Assembly: GCA_029204225.1 (NCBI GenBank)
Contig: CM055101.1
Location: forward strand, 45,444,180-45,508,179
Direction of reading: 5' to 3'
DNA: 64,000 nt
Origin: Diphasiastrum complanatum
Taxonomy: Eukaryota; Streptophyta; Lycopodiopsida; Lycopodiales; Lycopodiaceae
The notes beneath the pieces were generated by a model, which was not told the origin of the DNA, ran no database searches, and saw only the letters and a list, made by a program, of their open reading frames with translations. The position numbers were made by a program, and so were the translations under genes. Below, in pieces: positions 12,401-21,030 of the stretch (position 1 is its first letter; each line of letters starts with the position of its first letter).

Positions 12401-14847
12401 ATTGAGTCACTTTCATTCAATCAAACCAAATTAGAAAGTCTTGGAGATTTGCATCTTGGAGTACAAGTCTCCTATTAGAGGAAGTTGAGAATGGAATCCA
12501 TCCTTGTTTTGCAAGATTTGACTATTTTGTTTTTCTTTGCTTTGCTAGCGATCCGGGACCAGAAACATTGTCCCAGATCTCAAAAAAATTGCAATTTTTT
12601 TTTTTATTATCATCGGACATTGTCCAGATCTGCCACTAGTTGTGATTGAAATCGATTGGGAAGTTTTGAAAAAATGAACAAAAATTTTTTGGCGATCCGA
12701 GAAACCCTAACAGGAATTCCCAGATTGTGATTCAAATCATGATTTGGAATGCGTACTGCATATGTAATTCCCTTTTTGTGACGTTTTGATGTCCTTGGCA
12801 TCTCTTGGTTGCTTAGAAACCCGTTCCGACCATTTTGGGTCGGAACGTACTGGGTTGGAACATCTTTGTTTTTTTTTTAAAAAAACAGGTGGTGCACGAT
12901 GAGCAATTGTACTTTATAGAAATTTCGATTGGTGGCTTCTTGTGACTATCATCTCCTTCATGAAGTCACAAAATGATGTTGTTGATTGAACTTACTGCTT
13001 ACCACAGTTGGTTTGGCCTTGGTTTTTTAGAGCTTTATCTCTCTTGATTCCATCATTAACTACAAAAAAAATAAGTAATTTTTCTGTTTGTTTGTTGATG
13101 ACATTCATTCCAAAACAACCCCTACCCTTTTTCCTTGGCATATTAATGTCCTTGAGTTGTCAACAAATTGTAGCTCTTAAGGTTCTTCTATCTGCACACT
13201 GAGCAAAAAGAAGAAAGTGTTTTCGATTAGGGAAATATGATGTGGCAAACCATGTTAGGAAATGAATTTGGACATTTGAATGAACCATGAACGAAGGAGA
13301 TGATAGTCACAAAAACTTTGCCACCAATGTATGTGCCCTAGCATGGTCTGATCCTCTTTTCCAGCACCTCTTTTGGCCATTTTAAGCAAGTTCGCCCCCT
13401 CCTCAAGATCGTGAATTCTTGAGGCTCTGAACCTGTAATCTACTAAACCTATAATCTGCTGAAACCAAGGTCGGAAGGAATCCTTCGTTAAATATTTACG
13501 ATTTTTTTTTTTATTTCGTTCTGGAACGGGCAACTATGCTTGGTTGCAACAGCTTATTCTATTACTTTTTTTGAAAGAGCAACTATTGTATATTATTAAA
13601 TGATGCTACAAATACTCTTTCTAATATTCTCTGATTTTGACTTTGCATTCAAATAGTGTAGTATGCAACTCAACAAAAAAACAGTGTAACTTTTGAACAA
13701 TAGCTCGGATTGAGATGATTATGGTGCCATTAGAAAGTCCTCGATGAGATCTTTCCAATGATATCAACATGACCCAGTTTCGAGCTACAGTTAACCAAAT
13801 GTGGCCAATCAAAGTTATTGGTGGTCACATTTGTTGGTCAACCCGCCTGAAAGCGATATCAAGTTGACCAAGCTTTGACTAGCCATAAATTCTTAATTAC
13901 AACTTGGAACTGGTCTCATCGAGGGCTTTCTAATGGTACCATCCAATTTTCTTTCCAGCCACAGACTATAGTATACACAGAATAGTTAACCATCAAAGAT
14001 TGTGTGGGTAGGACTACAAGCAAAAAAAAGTTTTAGTTTTGTATTTTACATTTGGCAATCCTTATAGGGCCCTTTTCAAAGCCAAATATTTTTTAATGGT
14101 TTTTTTTGTTGCTTAGCAATAGAAGTTGGCAAGTACATTTAAGATTACAATGTGTTTACCCAGCTCTCATATTTTCCTGATATTTTATAGCTTCAAAGAT
14201 CATCCATTGATTCAGTGTTAGAAGTAGGTGACCTTTATGGTATAATCAGGCATCTCTTTTGCCTACTATACTTGAGAAGGCTATGCCATTTTCTTTGACA
14301 TCGAAGTGGATATATGTTAATCCCGTGTTGTTTCATCTTCTCTACTCAGCCTGCTAGTTGGTGTGAGTCCAATATGTCATCTCCTTTACTATGCTTTGAA
14401 AAGATCTATCAAGTGACAATGTCATGCTCTAAATCTTGAAGATGGTCGAGAGAAGATATCAAACTTGAAATGTAAAAGACTAGGTCATCAATATGTGCAC
14501 AACCTTCTAGGGTAAATCTGCCTTGCCCTTCACTTCCTAGAAGCTATCTGAGCTATATGCACACATGATTTATGAGTCGCTGAATGCTTTTAACTCTTTT
14601 TTCATGGACTCGAATGATATTACTTTTTCAAGCATGTGATATGCACTTCAATCCTCCATGATAGGCGGTAACATATTTCGACATCTCTTCACCTAAAGTA
14701 CGTCAAATGTAGTGCAAGCTTGGTATAAACGTTTGAGTATTAGAATTATCAAATAGTTATATAGTTCTTGTAATCCCAAACATTGTTTAGATGTTTCAAA
14801 TGTTTGGTTGCAACTATCTTATGTAGCTTATTGACAATATTTAAGTG

Positions 14848-14879
<32 letters not shown>

Positions 14880-16041
14880 CTTAAAATGGATGATATAGCT
14901 TAAGACTATCAAGGAATATTTTACTCTATTTCTTGATCCTAGTTAATTTTAGTTTTGCTACATGTAAGAATTTTCAAGTCATGAATAGAGAGATTTTTTA
15001 TTAGCAAATGTCCATGATTTCTTTAAGATGGAAAACATTAATAGCTTGCTTGATTTTATTCAACATGACTTTTTGTTTGTGTGTACTTCAAGTTGGTCAG
15101 ATGGTAAGCTCAATGGCGCTCGTGGTGGATTTGGATTAACTGCGGAGCCTGATGTTTCAATTGAGATACTTTCTCAAGGTACAAAACTATGATCAATTTT
15201 AGTCAGCAACCAGATAGAAAGTGCAAGGAACTTAACATAGTATCAAACCAGCGAAAGCATAAGAACTAATGGATAAAATTGTGACTAGCATCATGTATGT
15301 ATTGTGAGTTTTCCATGTGCAGTTGATGAGCTTATTATTCTTGGAACTGATGGACTCTGGGAAAAGCTTGATAATCAAGAAGTTGTGGATGCATGTTTGG
15401 CTGCAAGGTACGCATGTTTATCTTTAACAAATTTGTGTCTTCTTTGGTCCTAGCATGCTTATAGTACCTCTTTGGTAGAACTTCACTTCTTTAGGTCAAA
15501 TGTGGCAAGTGTGAAGTTGAGAATCAAGAAGTCATGTATGATACATTCTTGTAACTAGGGTAAAGTTTATTTTGTTTCCGGTTTTTTATCTTCATTTTTT
15601 AGTTGCAATATGTGCATTCCTGGATGTTTCAATTGCCTAGATTTCTTTCATTTGTAACGATTCATTGTTAGTGTTCAGACTAGGAAAAAGATTTGTCCCA
15701 AGTTCTCCCAAAAGTTCATTCACGATATCCTCATTTGCAATAGAATTCATTAGCAACAAGGAATTTCCTTGTAGGTGTTATTGTCGGTTATCTATCTTAA
15801 GCTCGCCAAAACTTGAGCAAGATGGTTCTTTTATGTTCTTTTGTCTACTTTCTTCATGAAAATTTTTTGGATGAAAAATTACTACTTCTAGCATAACTAT
15901 AATCTTCCATCTAATACTTGGCATATATAATGATAAACCAGGGCAAGTTGCAATCTTCAAGATATGGCACAAAATCTGATTCAAGCTGCACAAGCACGCG
16001 GGTCAACAGATGATATTTCCATCATTATTGTGCAACTTTGA
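3413..16041 (+). CDS. PP2C-type protein Ser/Thr phosphatase gene, last four exons (partial)
   Basis: Four exons (3413-3492, 15093-15178, 15323-15407, 15942-16041) join with matching phase to encode about 115 C-terminal residues of a metal-dependent protein phosphatase. In order they read GGTWRVGGLLALSRAFGD, then GGFGLTAEPDVSIEIL, then DELIILGTDGLWEKLDNQEV, then ARGSTDDISIIIVQL and a TGA. The DG of TDGLW and the Asp of the final DDI motif are the usual metal ligands and are present. The family removes phosphate from Ser/Thr in a Mn/Mg-dependent reaction, often in stress or hormone signalling; the substrate is unknown here. N-terminal exons lie upstream of the window or are lost. The 11.6-kb intron is packed with mobile DNA, so expression is plausible but not shown. 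Confidence 0.8.
3500..4530. other. Intronic AT-rich DNA without recognisable genes
   Basis: Short frames only. 4140-4330 has poly-T, poly-A and C-rich runs giving a low-complexity frame starting at 4082; I see no domain in it. A short CT run lies near 4430. Confidence 0.5.
4566..4713 (+). pseudogene. Argonaute (AGO4-clade) PIWI-domain exon fragment
   Basis: One frame reads CLITNFVLQ then SGGYNSVLSLEFKQS, and after a one-base shift near 4650 a second frame reads KVSQQPTIIFGMDVLHGSP. This matches the PIWI start of plant AGO4-group proteins, where PTIIxGMDVxHGSP includes the first catalytic Asp of the slicer site. A further shift gives PPIAVV, followed by a consensus GTAAGT donor at 4714, the position where this exon normally ends. 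Two frame changes and a shortened KINAKLGG segment make it non-functional. No other AGO exons were found nearby. It lies inside the PP2C intron on the same strand. Confidence 0.7.
5151..5297 (+). repeat. Left arm of a ~148-bp inverted repeat
   Basis: The segment starting AAAAGGTCCTTCTAGTGCAT is nearly the reverse complement of 5821-5969, with only scattered mismatches by eye and a spacer of about 520 bp. As both arms lie in the PP2C intron, a primary transcript could fold into a long hairpin. Confidence 0.85.
5612..5905 (-). pseudogene. Coding-like fragment of unknown protein with charged helical segment
   Basis: On the minus strand a 67-codon frame (start at 5815) reads DFPVEEQKVLEYHAEWLAAE then KYVETHRSVFKDAEEHLKKA, rich in Glu/Lys with heptad-like spacing and probably a coiled coil. 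The same frame stays open upstream to about 5900 through LSETTSTGFQLV, inside the right arm of the inverted repeat. It ends with an 18-bp tandem duplication (5632-5670) that adds KLLKLCKLLK. The left arm at 5151-5297 carries a diverged copy of the upstream part. I do not recognise the family; it may be captured gene sequence inside a transposon. Confidence 0.4.
5821..5969 (-). repeat. Right arm of the ~148-bp inverted repeat
   Basis: Reverse complement partner of 5151-5297. Shared blocks include GCATGGAGATGATAGGAGTG and GTCATTAATTGCTCCTC. The arms differ by single-base changes and one or two short indels, so they have not drifted far apart. Confidence 0.85.
6360..6480 (+). pseudogene. Chromodomain remnant of an upstream gypsy copy
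   Basis: The stretch reads FLVQWDGRP then DEAT, a stop, KPIDVFYHTP. This is the same chromodomain as at 10600-10700 (QFLVQWDGRPVEEATWEPMD), with a TGG to TGA change in the conserved Trp. It sits immediately upstream of an LTR, so it is the 3' end of a gypsy unit whose LTR also serves as the 5' LTR of the next unit. Confidence 0.7.
6541..6945 (+). repeat. LTR of gypsy chromovirus (shared between two units)
   Basis: It runs from a TG after GGCATGGGA to the base before the primer-binding site. It contains a TATA box, GGGTATAAGTAG, at about 6794-6805 and a pyrimidine-rich downstream part, as in plant LTR promoters. The left boundary is inferred from the end of the chromodomain frame and is uncertain by tens of bases. 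No second copy was found downstream of 10750. Confidence 0.55.
6947..6958 (+). promoter_or_regulatory. Primer-binding site (initiator Met tRNA)
   Basis: TGGCATCAGAGC differs by one base from TGGTATCAGAGC, the complement of the 3' end of plant initiator Met tRNA, used to prime minus-strand DNA synthesis. Confidence 0.75.
6980..7420 (+). other. CT-rich low-complexity tract in place of gag
   Basis: Imperfect repeats of CTCCCTACGCTGGCC and similar C/T blocks give Leu/Pro/Ser-rich translations in several frames at once, a sign of low complexity rather than coding. A gag with a CCHC zinc knuckle would be expected here and is absent. Confidence 0.55.
7538..8152 (+). pseudogene. Gypsy pol: protease region and linker to RT
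   Basis: After a short frame change near 7625 the sequence reads FFGQVDLYVIPMERYDLILG then ADWFASLGAVTLD, the second half of a retropepsin-like domain (the YDxILGxDWL block), then a linker ending VNHHIDLRPGFAPP. The catalytic DTG should lie just upstream; DLGT at about 7612-7623 may be its relic. A TAG at about 8150 interrupts the frame before RT. Confidence 0.7.
8156..8868 (+). pseudogene. Gypsy reverse transcriptase
   Basis: An uninterrupted frame carries the RT blocks in order: GAPVLFVSKKDGTKRLYVDY, FSMIDLCSGYHQIRM, TAFRTHVGLYEFRVLPFG, and the catalytic YFDDILIF. It ends in the connection segment FLGLATHLRR. YFDD replaces the usual F/Y-x-DD and keeps both metal-binding Asp residues. It is the best-preserved domain of this copy, flanked by stops before and after. 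Confidence 0.9.
8869..9350 (+). pseudogene. Gypsy RNase H domain, frameshifted
   Basis: Readable in pieces: FLWTPDCQTAFDTLRRAIVD, then in another frame RLRSYEQRYYVHEKELLAI and YALKKWRHYLY, and DIVTDHQSLRYLL, followed by a TAG at 9228-9230 where the family has Gln. It continues as RDLSDRQFRWLQ. The catalytic Glu of HEKELLAI and the Asp of TDHQSL are kept. At least two frame changes. Confidence 0.85.
9530..10475 (+). pseudogene. Gypsy integrase, several stops and frameshifts
   Basis: Pieces in order: PIGGHFGFQKSYARLKDHFY with a stop at about 9602, the zinc-finger Cys pair CTFCARNK, the first catalytic Asp in WTDISMDFISAFP, the second in ILFDRDSKFTSTFWTELM, and the Glu region in SEVLNRILEDYL after an internal TAG (10025-10027) at a conserved Gln. 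The C-terminal part (KLAPRYYGPYHILEVL) leads towards the chromodomain. There is also a local 15-bp duplication (GGGATCAGAGGACT) near 10095. Confidence 0.85.
10479..10740 (+). pseudogene. Gypsy chromodomain, truncated element end
   Basis: One open frame gives PRDAEFPTDPELFPLLPAA, a linker, and the chromodomain RQIQFLVQWDGRPVEEATWE with PMDVFYHTHEDMHYF. Similarity to the copy at 6360-6480 stops around 10700, and no polypurine tract or LTR follows, so the 3' end is lost. Confidence 0.8.
10862..11005 (+). pseudogene. Tat/Athila-type gypsy integrase scrap
   Basis: A short run reads TDYFGKWVEAK, and after frame changes RCGCPIQIISDQD. These are the first and second catalytic Asp regions of plant Tat/Athila-lineage integrase, unlike the chromovirus next to it. 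The same motif is present in fuller form at 21290-21440. Confidence 0.65.
11006..12200. other. Intronic sequence, probably including a copia-type LTR
   Basis: No coding domain. An 18-bp perfect palindrome (ATGTGGCATATGCCACAT) lies at 11582-11599, and the last several hundred bases before the primer-binding site at 12208 look like an LTR. Its left end cannot be set without a second copy. Confidence 0.4.
12208..12220 (+). promoter_or_regulatory. Primer-binding site of a lost LTR element
   Basis: TGGTATCAGAGCC is a perfect match to the initiator-Met primer site used by plant copia and some gypsy elements. No recognisable gag or pol follows on the plus strand before the next PP2C exon, so the body of the element is deleted or too decayed. 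Confidence 0.65.
12823..12846. repeat. Perfect 9-bp hairpin
   Basis: GTTCCGACC and GGTCGGAAC surround a 6-base loop, followed by a third imperfect copy (GGGTTGGAAC). It resembles the palindromic motifs in the insertions at 45.75, 47.3 and 59.3 kb. Confidence 0.6.
12931..13325. repeat. Inverted repeat with ~33-40-bp arms
   Basis: 12931-12963 (GGTGGCTTCTTGTGACTATC and on) pairs with 13286-13325 read in reverse, with small indels. The 320-bp spacer has only short frames with no recognisable product. Confidence 0.6.
13711..13952. repeat. Foldback with ~100-bp arms and short loop
   Basis: 13713-13750 pairs closely with 13913-13950 (GTGCCATTAGAAAGTCCTCG against its diverged reverse complement). 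Similarity continues inward more weakly through AGTTAACCAAATGTGGCCAA, leaving a small central loop. This could be an old foldback element or MITE. It lies in the PP2C intron. Confidence 0.6.
13960..15090. other. Remaining 3' part of the long PP2C intron
   Basis: AT-rich, no gene seen. A perfect (AT)n run spans 14851-14878. Confidence 0.5.
15093..15178 (+). CDS. PP2C exon B
   Basis: 86 nt between an ACTTCAAG acceptor and a GTACAA donor (GT at 15179-15180). It encodes WSDGKLNGARGGFGLTAEPD and VSIEILSQ. It starts with the last base of the split Asp codon from 3492 and ends with one base of a Val codon. Confidence 0.85.
15323..15407 (+). CDS. PP2C exon C
   Basis: 85 nt after a CCATGTGCAG acceptor and before a GTACGC donor. 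It encodes DELIILGTDGLWEKLDNQEV and VDACLAA. The Asp of TDGLW is a predicted metal ligand. Phases match both neighbours. Confidence 0.85.
15942..16041 (+). CDS. PP2C exon D with stop codon
   Basis: It encodes ASCNLQDMAQNLIQAAQARG then STDDISIIIVQL and a TGA at 16039-16041. Two AG acceptors six bases apart (ending 15941 and 15947) both keep the frame, differing by two residues; the first is chosen here but either may be used. Downstream is probably 3' UTR; no clear poly(A) signal was assigned. Confidence 0.8.
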
Positions 16042-16720
16042 TCAGGGTAAAATAAGATAGACTCTCATCAGAGTAGCATGATTATTTGTTGCTTGGGTAT
16101 TAGCATGAACTGATCTTTGTGTGCAAAATAGTGTTTGATTTTACCTAGAGTTCCATGGGTGACTAATGAATCCTATCTAGATTGGTGGTTTATGTTGAAA
16201 GATTTGTTCACAATGGCTTTTATTTTTAGCCCATATTTTATCTTATGACTTTTGTTCTTGATGTAATTCTTCAAAATGAAAGCTTTTGAATACAAGCAAA
16301 TAGAGTTAAATGGATTTGAAATTGTTAATGAACTTGTTATGTCTCTAATTATCTTGAGCAATTGGGACTAAAAATGGCATTAACCATAGTGTGTTGTAAC
16401 AATGGACATCATGCATGAGAGCAAACAAAATTTGACTGACAATATAAGCCAAGGGATGAGGTACTATGTAGAAGAGTTGGCTCAAATCATTAAAAGATCA
16501 TGAAATGAGCAAATGTGATAATTATCAAGATTTTCAATTCTAGCCTGACTAGTCCACATACTATGAACTTTTTCCATGATGAATCTAATCTTGAAATCAA
16601 ACAGTATCTTGATCTTCTTGAGGCTAAATACTTGATCAAGGATGTAAGTGTCCTTCATAGATGGTTCACTTAATCTCAAGAGAAGTTTACAAATTGCCTC
16701 ACAAAATGAAAAAAAAAAAA
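16042..16720. other. Intergenic AT-rich DNA
   Basis: No recognisable gene. The later part may belong to the decayed copia remnant on the minus strand. Confidence 0.4.
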
Positions 16721-16727
16721 TCATTTT

Positions 16728-17333
16728 TCAAACTATGAGTAACAAACTCATTCTTGCTCTTACTAGATCCAAGAGCATATATTTGATGACAGAACCACTT
16801 GCTTTCAAAATGATTTGGAAACATTCTAAGCCATCAATGACAAGAAATATGTCCATACAATAGGCATCATACAAGACTAGTATTGCCTTACTTGAACTTT
16901 GAGATGTAGAAATCTCAATAAAGCAAGATGGTACATCAAATAATGGAAGAAAAGCATAAGTGAGAATGTTGGAGTTGATACCACCTGAAACTTGCCCCTC
17001 TTTGCCATGAAAAGTGAGCCACATAGACTCGGCCTTGCCTCTTGAAGATCCTTGGATGAGGTGCATAAGCCAATCTCCCACAACACTCCATTGGAAACAT
17101 CTATTTTGATTATATGTAGGGCCATCATAGCCCTCTTTTTGTACTTCTTGGAGCACTTGAGGCTCCTCCTCAAGTCCTAGCACAATCTCCATCACATCTT
17201 GGAGCACCAAAATGGACTCCGTCCTTACCTTCCAAATAGCATAATTGGAAGTATTCAATCTCTCTCTTGATTCCAATAGGAAGGAACCTATGGAACCATG
17301 AAAAATGAAAAAATATGTCTTGTAATGGATCAA
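16728..17333 (-). pseudogene. Copia-type gag N-terminus remnant
   Basis: A 201-codon minus frame begins with RLNTSNYAIWKVRTESIL then VLQDVMEIVLGLEEEP, which resembles the start of Ty1/copia gag (the W-K-x-R-M block of the UBN2-type domain). The remainder does not match anything I know and may have changed frame. No CCHC knuckle is seen. Confidence 0.5.
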
Positions 17334-17777
17334 AATGTGTTGCTTCTCACGTGTGAGATTTACTCATAAATAAGGAACACAAAATAGCCAAGCTAGATTT
17401 TGCTTTATTTTCACACCTTTAGCAAATCATCACAATAGCTTACCACTACCACGACAAAGCTAATAATTATAAATGATATCTATAACATGAAAAGGCATCT
17501 TGTCATAAATGAATCTGTTTTGTTCATAAGAATGTGGTGATCAATCTAACATGTTAAAATTATAAATTGCAACCCTTTTGCATTAATGGTATTTAAGTTG
17601 AGTTGTTTGTATGTTTTGAATTCATGTGCATTTATAGTATTTTTTTTTGTGATGTCATTTCATATGTACTTTTTAATTTTATTATTATTATTCAATGATA
17701 GAGTATTTTAATTGACCGAATGTATTTTGAATAATGTGTTTTGTATTATGATACTATATGAAATATACAGCTGTAAT

Positions 17778-17836
<59 letters not shown>

Positions 17837-19186
17837 ATATATATGTACTGATTGTAAAGATTATACTCAACTAGTACATAAGCAAAATTTTCATTTGACA
17901 TGTTTTATTTTGAAATTATATATTTCATAAGATTATGTGCACATCCATTGATTATCAATTTCCTAACTCAAGTAAGCCTAGAACAATTTTCAATATTCCT
18001 GAATTCATTTTAGATGTTCATATGTATTATTAGTTGAATGTTTTGATTTATTTGCATACAAAAACAAACATTCAATTGACTATTTTCCTACTTGAAAATA
18101 TTGTTTATTTTATAATTTCTCTATTTTTCTACAATTGAAATCCTTCATTAATTGGTTGTTCGATCAGGTAGTAAGTTGCAATTTTTTTCTAAATAGTCTC
18201 ATTTTCATAGTGTCATGATGACAATCTAATACTATTGTCTAAGAACTTATTTTGTTTTATTTTCAAATATATTTCATTCAACTACATTACAATTTTGTAA
18301 CAAAAAAAAACCCTCTTTCTAATATCATAGTTTAGATTTTTCTTGATATTAATATTGCTTGTCATAGTTGATACATAATACTGAAGCATGGAGGATTTAA
18401 AATTTTTAAAAATAGGCAATTAAAACTCAAATTATTTTGTGTCATAGAATGGTTATTAGATGCATCTAGTTTCATATTTTAAATATCATATAGTCTTTCT
18501 AGTGACAACTAATTTTTGCAATTGAAAAATGGCTCATGTATTTTAGCTTTCTGATTATTAAATTAAAAATGATATAAATACAAGAATATGCATAATATCT
18601 ATATTTATTTGTACAAGAGAAAGTAATAGCCAAAGTTTTCAAGGATGTAGAAACTCATGGAGACAATCCCTAGTTCATGAGGATAAAGTACAAACTTTCT
18701 AGGATAATAAAGCAAGTCAAATATCACACAAGGAAATAAATAGTAATCAAAATCAAAATAACCAAAATATAATTAGAATATCTATTCCAGATGAATGCGG
18801 GTGTAATCATCCAAACTTAGAAAGACGAAATTGCTTCAAGCTAGTCAGATTGTCTATAACATATTAACGTCTTTTCCATGCCAAAAGGCATATAAGACAA
18901 ACAAGTACATCAAATAAGTTGACACCAAGACGGAACAATGTCATCAAAACAACATAACTAAAACCAAACTAACTAAGAAGAGAATAACGACTGGGCATCT
19001 CTTCAATGTTCTAACTGTCAACCTAACTGGATAATCATGCGTCTCAAAGCTCTCACATAGGTGGCAACGCCAAAGGTGTGACAAAGAAATGCCGGCTGCC
19101 ACGAAAAAGAACCCGCTTTCCTTCAAAATTTGCTTCCTCAATAAGTTTCTTGTGTTCCTTCCATTGCATAGCAGTCAAATCCTCAT

Positions 19187-19188
<2 letters not shown>
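17334..19188. other. AT-rich intergenic stretch
   Basis: No gene found. It contains the GT microsatellite at 17781-17832. Around 18860 there is a short repeat (ATGCCAAAAGGCATATAAGA) that recurs near 41560, suggesting a dispersed repeat family. Confidence 0.45.
17781..17832 (+). repeat. (GT)n microsatellite
   Basis: Uninterrupted GT dinucleotides for about 50 bases, followed by TATATA. The open frame across it is an artefact of the repeat. Confidence 0.95.

Positions 19189-19262
<74 letters not shown>
19189..19262 (+). repeat. (GA)n microsatellite
   Basis: About 37 uninterrupted GA units. Frames translating to Arg-Glu or Ser-Leu repeats on either strand are artefacts. Confidence 0.95.
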
Positions 19263-19265
<3 letters not shown>

Positions 19266-20520
19266 CCAAAAGATGAGATGCAATTTTATGTTTTAAGTTG
19301 CAAAATGGGAACATTGGTGTAAGAGCTATTTATTCAGAGGGAGAGTGAATGAGTAACAACACAACAAGAAAAGGTCAAGTTTCTCTTCAAGGATCTTCTT
19401 TAGAGTTTGAAATTTACTTTTCATGCATTCTCAATATCGACACCATTTGGTGTTAAGGTAGGAAAAGGAATGGTCATAGATTTCCACATGAAGAGTGACA
19501 TGTAGGGCTATGATGAGGATTTTAAGCTTCCAATTCTTATGGATGAAGGGATCAGAGATAAGGAGTATTTAAAATAGAAGGGAATCGCTAACTTGAGAGG
19601 GTAGGTTCATACTCATTAATCTTGAGATAATGAAACTTGTTGCATGATGTCCATTGACACTTGTCCTTGGGTGGGTAAAAAAAAAAAACAATATTTTGAG
19701 GGAGGATTTTGTCTTTTGACTTTGAAGGAGCGAGCAAAAGCTTTAAGTTCATAGAAAACTTATCAGAGAGGAGTGTTGTTAGAGATGTGAGGAAGGATGC
19801 AATATGTTTAGCAAGTTAACTTTCTAATGCTAATCAAGTTTGACAAGCATAAAAGATATATTCTAATTATGAGAATTGTTCTAGATGTCATAGTGCAAGA
19901 GATCTAGTTCTCCAATCTTAGTGATGCCAATTAGATATCTCATTTGAGAAATCTTTTACAACATCTGACATTGATTGTTTCAACATTTAGCAAGAAAATT
20001 GGCAAACTGTTAGCACACACAGTGTAGTACAAACTTTGTATAAAATGAGCAATATATATCTCTATGAGTTCTAATTAAGAGTATAAAGAAGAGGAATATA
20101 TGAGGGGGGGAATTTGGACTAGGAAAGGGCCATTAAGTAAAGCAAGCTAATAAATGTGACCCTAAGAGGGAGCCATGTTTAAATATAAAAGGTGTTCCAT
20201 TATTATTACAAAAAGAGAAAAGCCTTGACTAATTCTACAATTGAGTTATAAAGACTAGAGTATGATTTTGAAATGGATGGATTACCTAGATTCAAATATA
20301 ATGCATTATCAAGGTTGAAGCTTATGGGCAACTAAAACATTATTCCCCAACTAATATGATCAAAAAATTTGTACAAGTTTATTTTTGAGTACCATAGTAG
20401 GTTGAGAGGCTTGGAGCCAAAGTCCAGAAGGAGTCTTAGCATTAAGAATAGCTTCAAAGGTGGTTAATCCTTCACTGAATCTAAATTAGTTGTTGGAAAT
20501 ACAATCAAAGAGGAAAAAAG
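19263..20520. other. Intergenic DNA, no gene seen
   Basis: Many stops in all frames; probably decayed upstream part of the Tat-type element that follows, but no RT motif was found. Confidence 0.4.
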
Positions 20521-20524
20521 ATAG

Positions 20525-20800
20525 ATGATTGGCGAACATTCTTTGGCTATGGTATTTTCTGTTAAGAAATATCAACATTATTTGATGGCAATGCACTTTG
20601 CATTTTATACAAATTATCAGCCTTTGTTGTATTTAGTGAACAAGACATGCAATACGGGACACATTGCAAGATGGTTACTTTTACTATTTGAGTTCAATTT
20701 TCGAGTTGTGGTTCAAAAGGGTAAACAACATATCTTGCCGATCATGTTTCAAGGATACAGTCAGAACCAATTAATACAAAAGTAGATAATGAACTGCTAG
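20525..20800 (+). pseudogene. Tat-type gypsy RNase H tail
   Basis: The frame reads EHSLAMVFSVKKYQHYLMAM, YTNYQPLLYLVNK and HIARWLLLLFEFNF, matching the second half of plant gypsy RNase H. The Asp of the usual T-D-xQPL block is Asn here (TNYQPL), so it would be inactive. RT and the first half of RNase H are missing. Confidence 0.75.
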
Positions 20801-21030
20801 ATGCTGCATTATTTTATGTAAAAGTAGTACTTGAATGGACAAGATACATTGTTGAATATTTGATAATGGGTCAACCAAATGAATCATTGTCCAAAGTTCA
20901 ACAACATAGATTGATTGTAAAAGCACAACCTTATCAATTAATTGCTACAGTTATATCGATGAGGAGCTGATGATGTTTTTTGGAGATGTATTTTACCACA
21001 TGAAATACGTGATTTAATCATGTTGATGGA

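Larger units (their letters stand above)
3493..15092 (+). other. Very long PP2C intron loaded with mobile elements
   Basis: The donor GTAAAA (3493) and acceptor ACTTCAAG (ending 15092) give a phase-consistent join that restores an uninterrupted PP2C sequence. The 11.6 kb between contains an Argonaute exon relic, a large inverted repeat, a gypsy chromovirus on the same strand, a Tat integrase scrap, a copia-type primer site, foldbacks and an AT microsatellite. It is possible, though less economical, that the two ends belong to two broken gene copies. Confidence 0.6.

Noticed and set aside
17712-17930. Cys-Val repeat frame
   Set aside because: Translation of the GT microsatellite.
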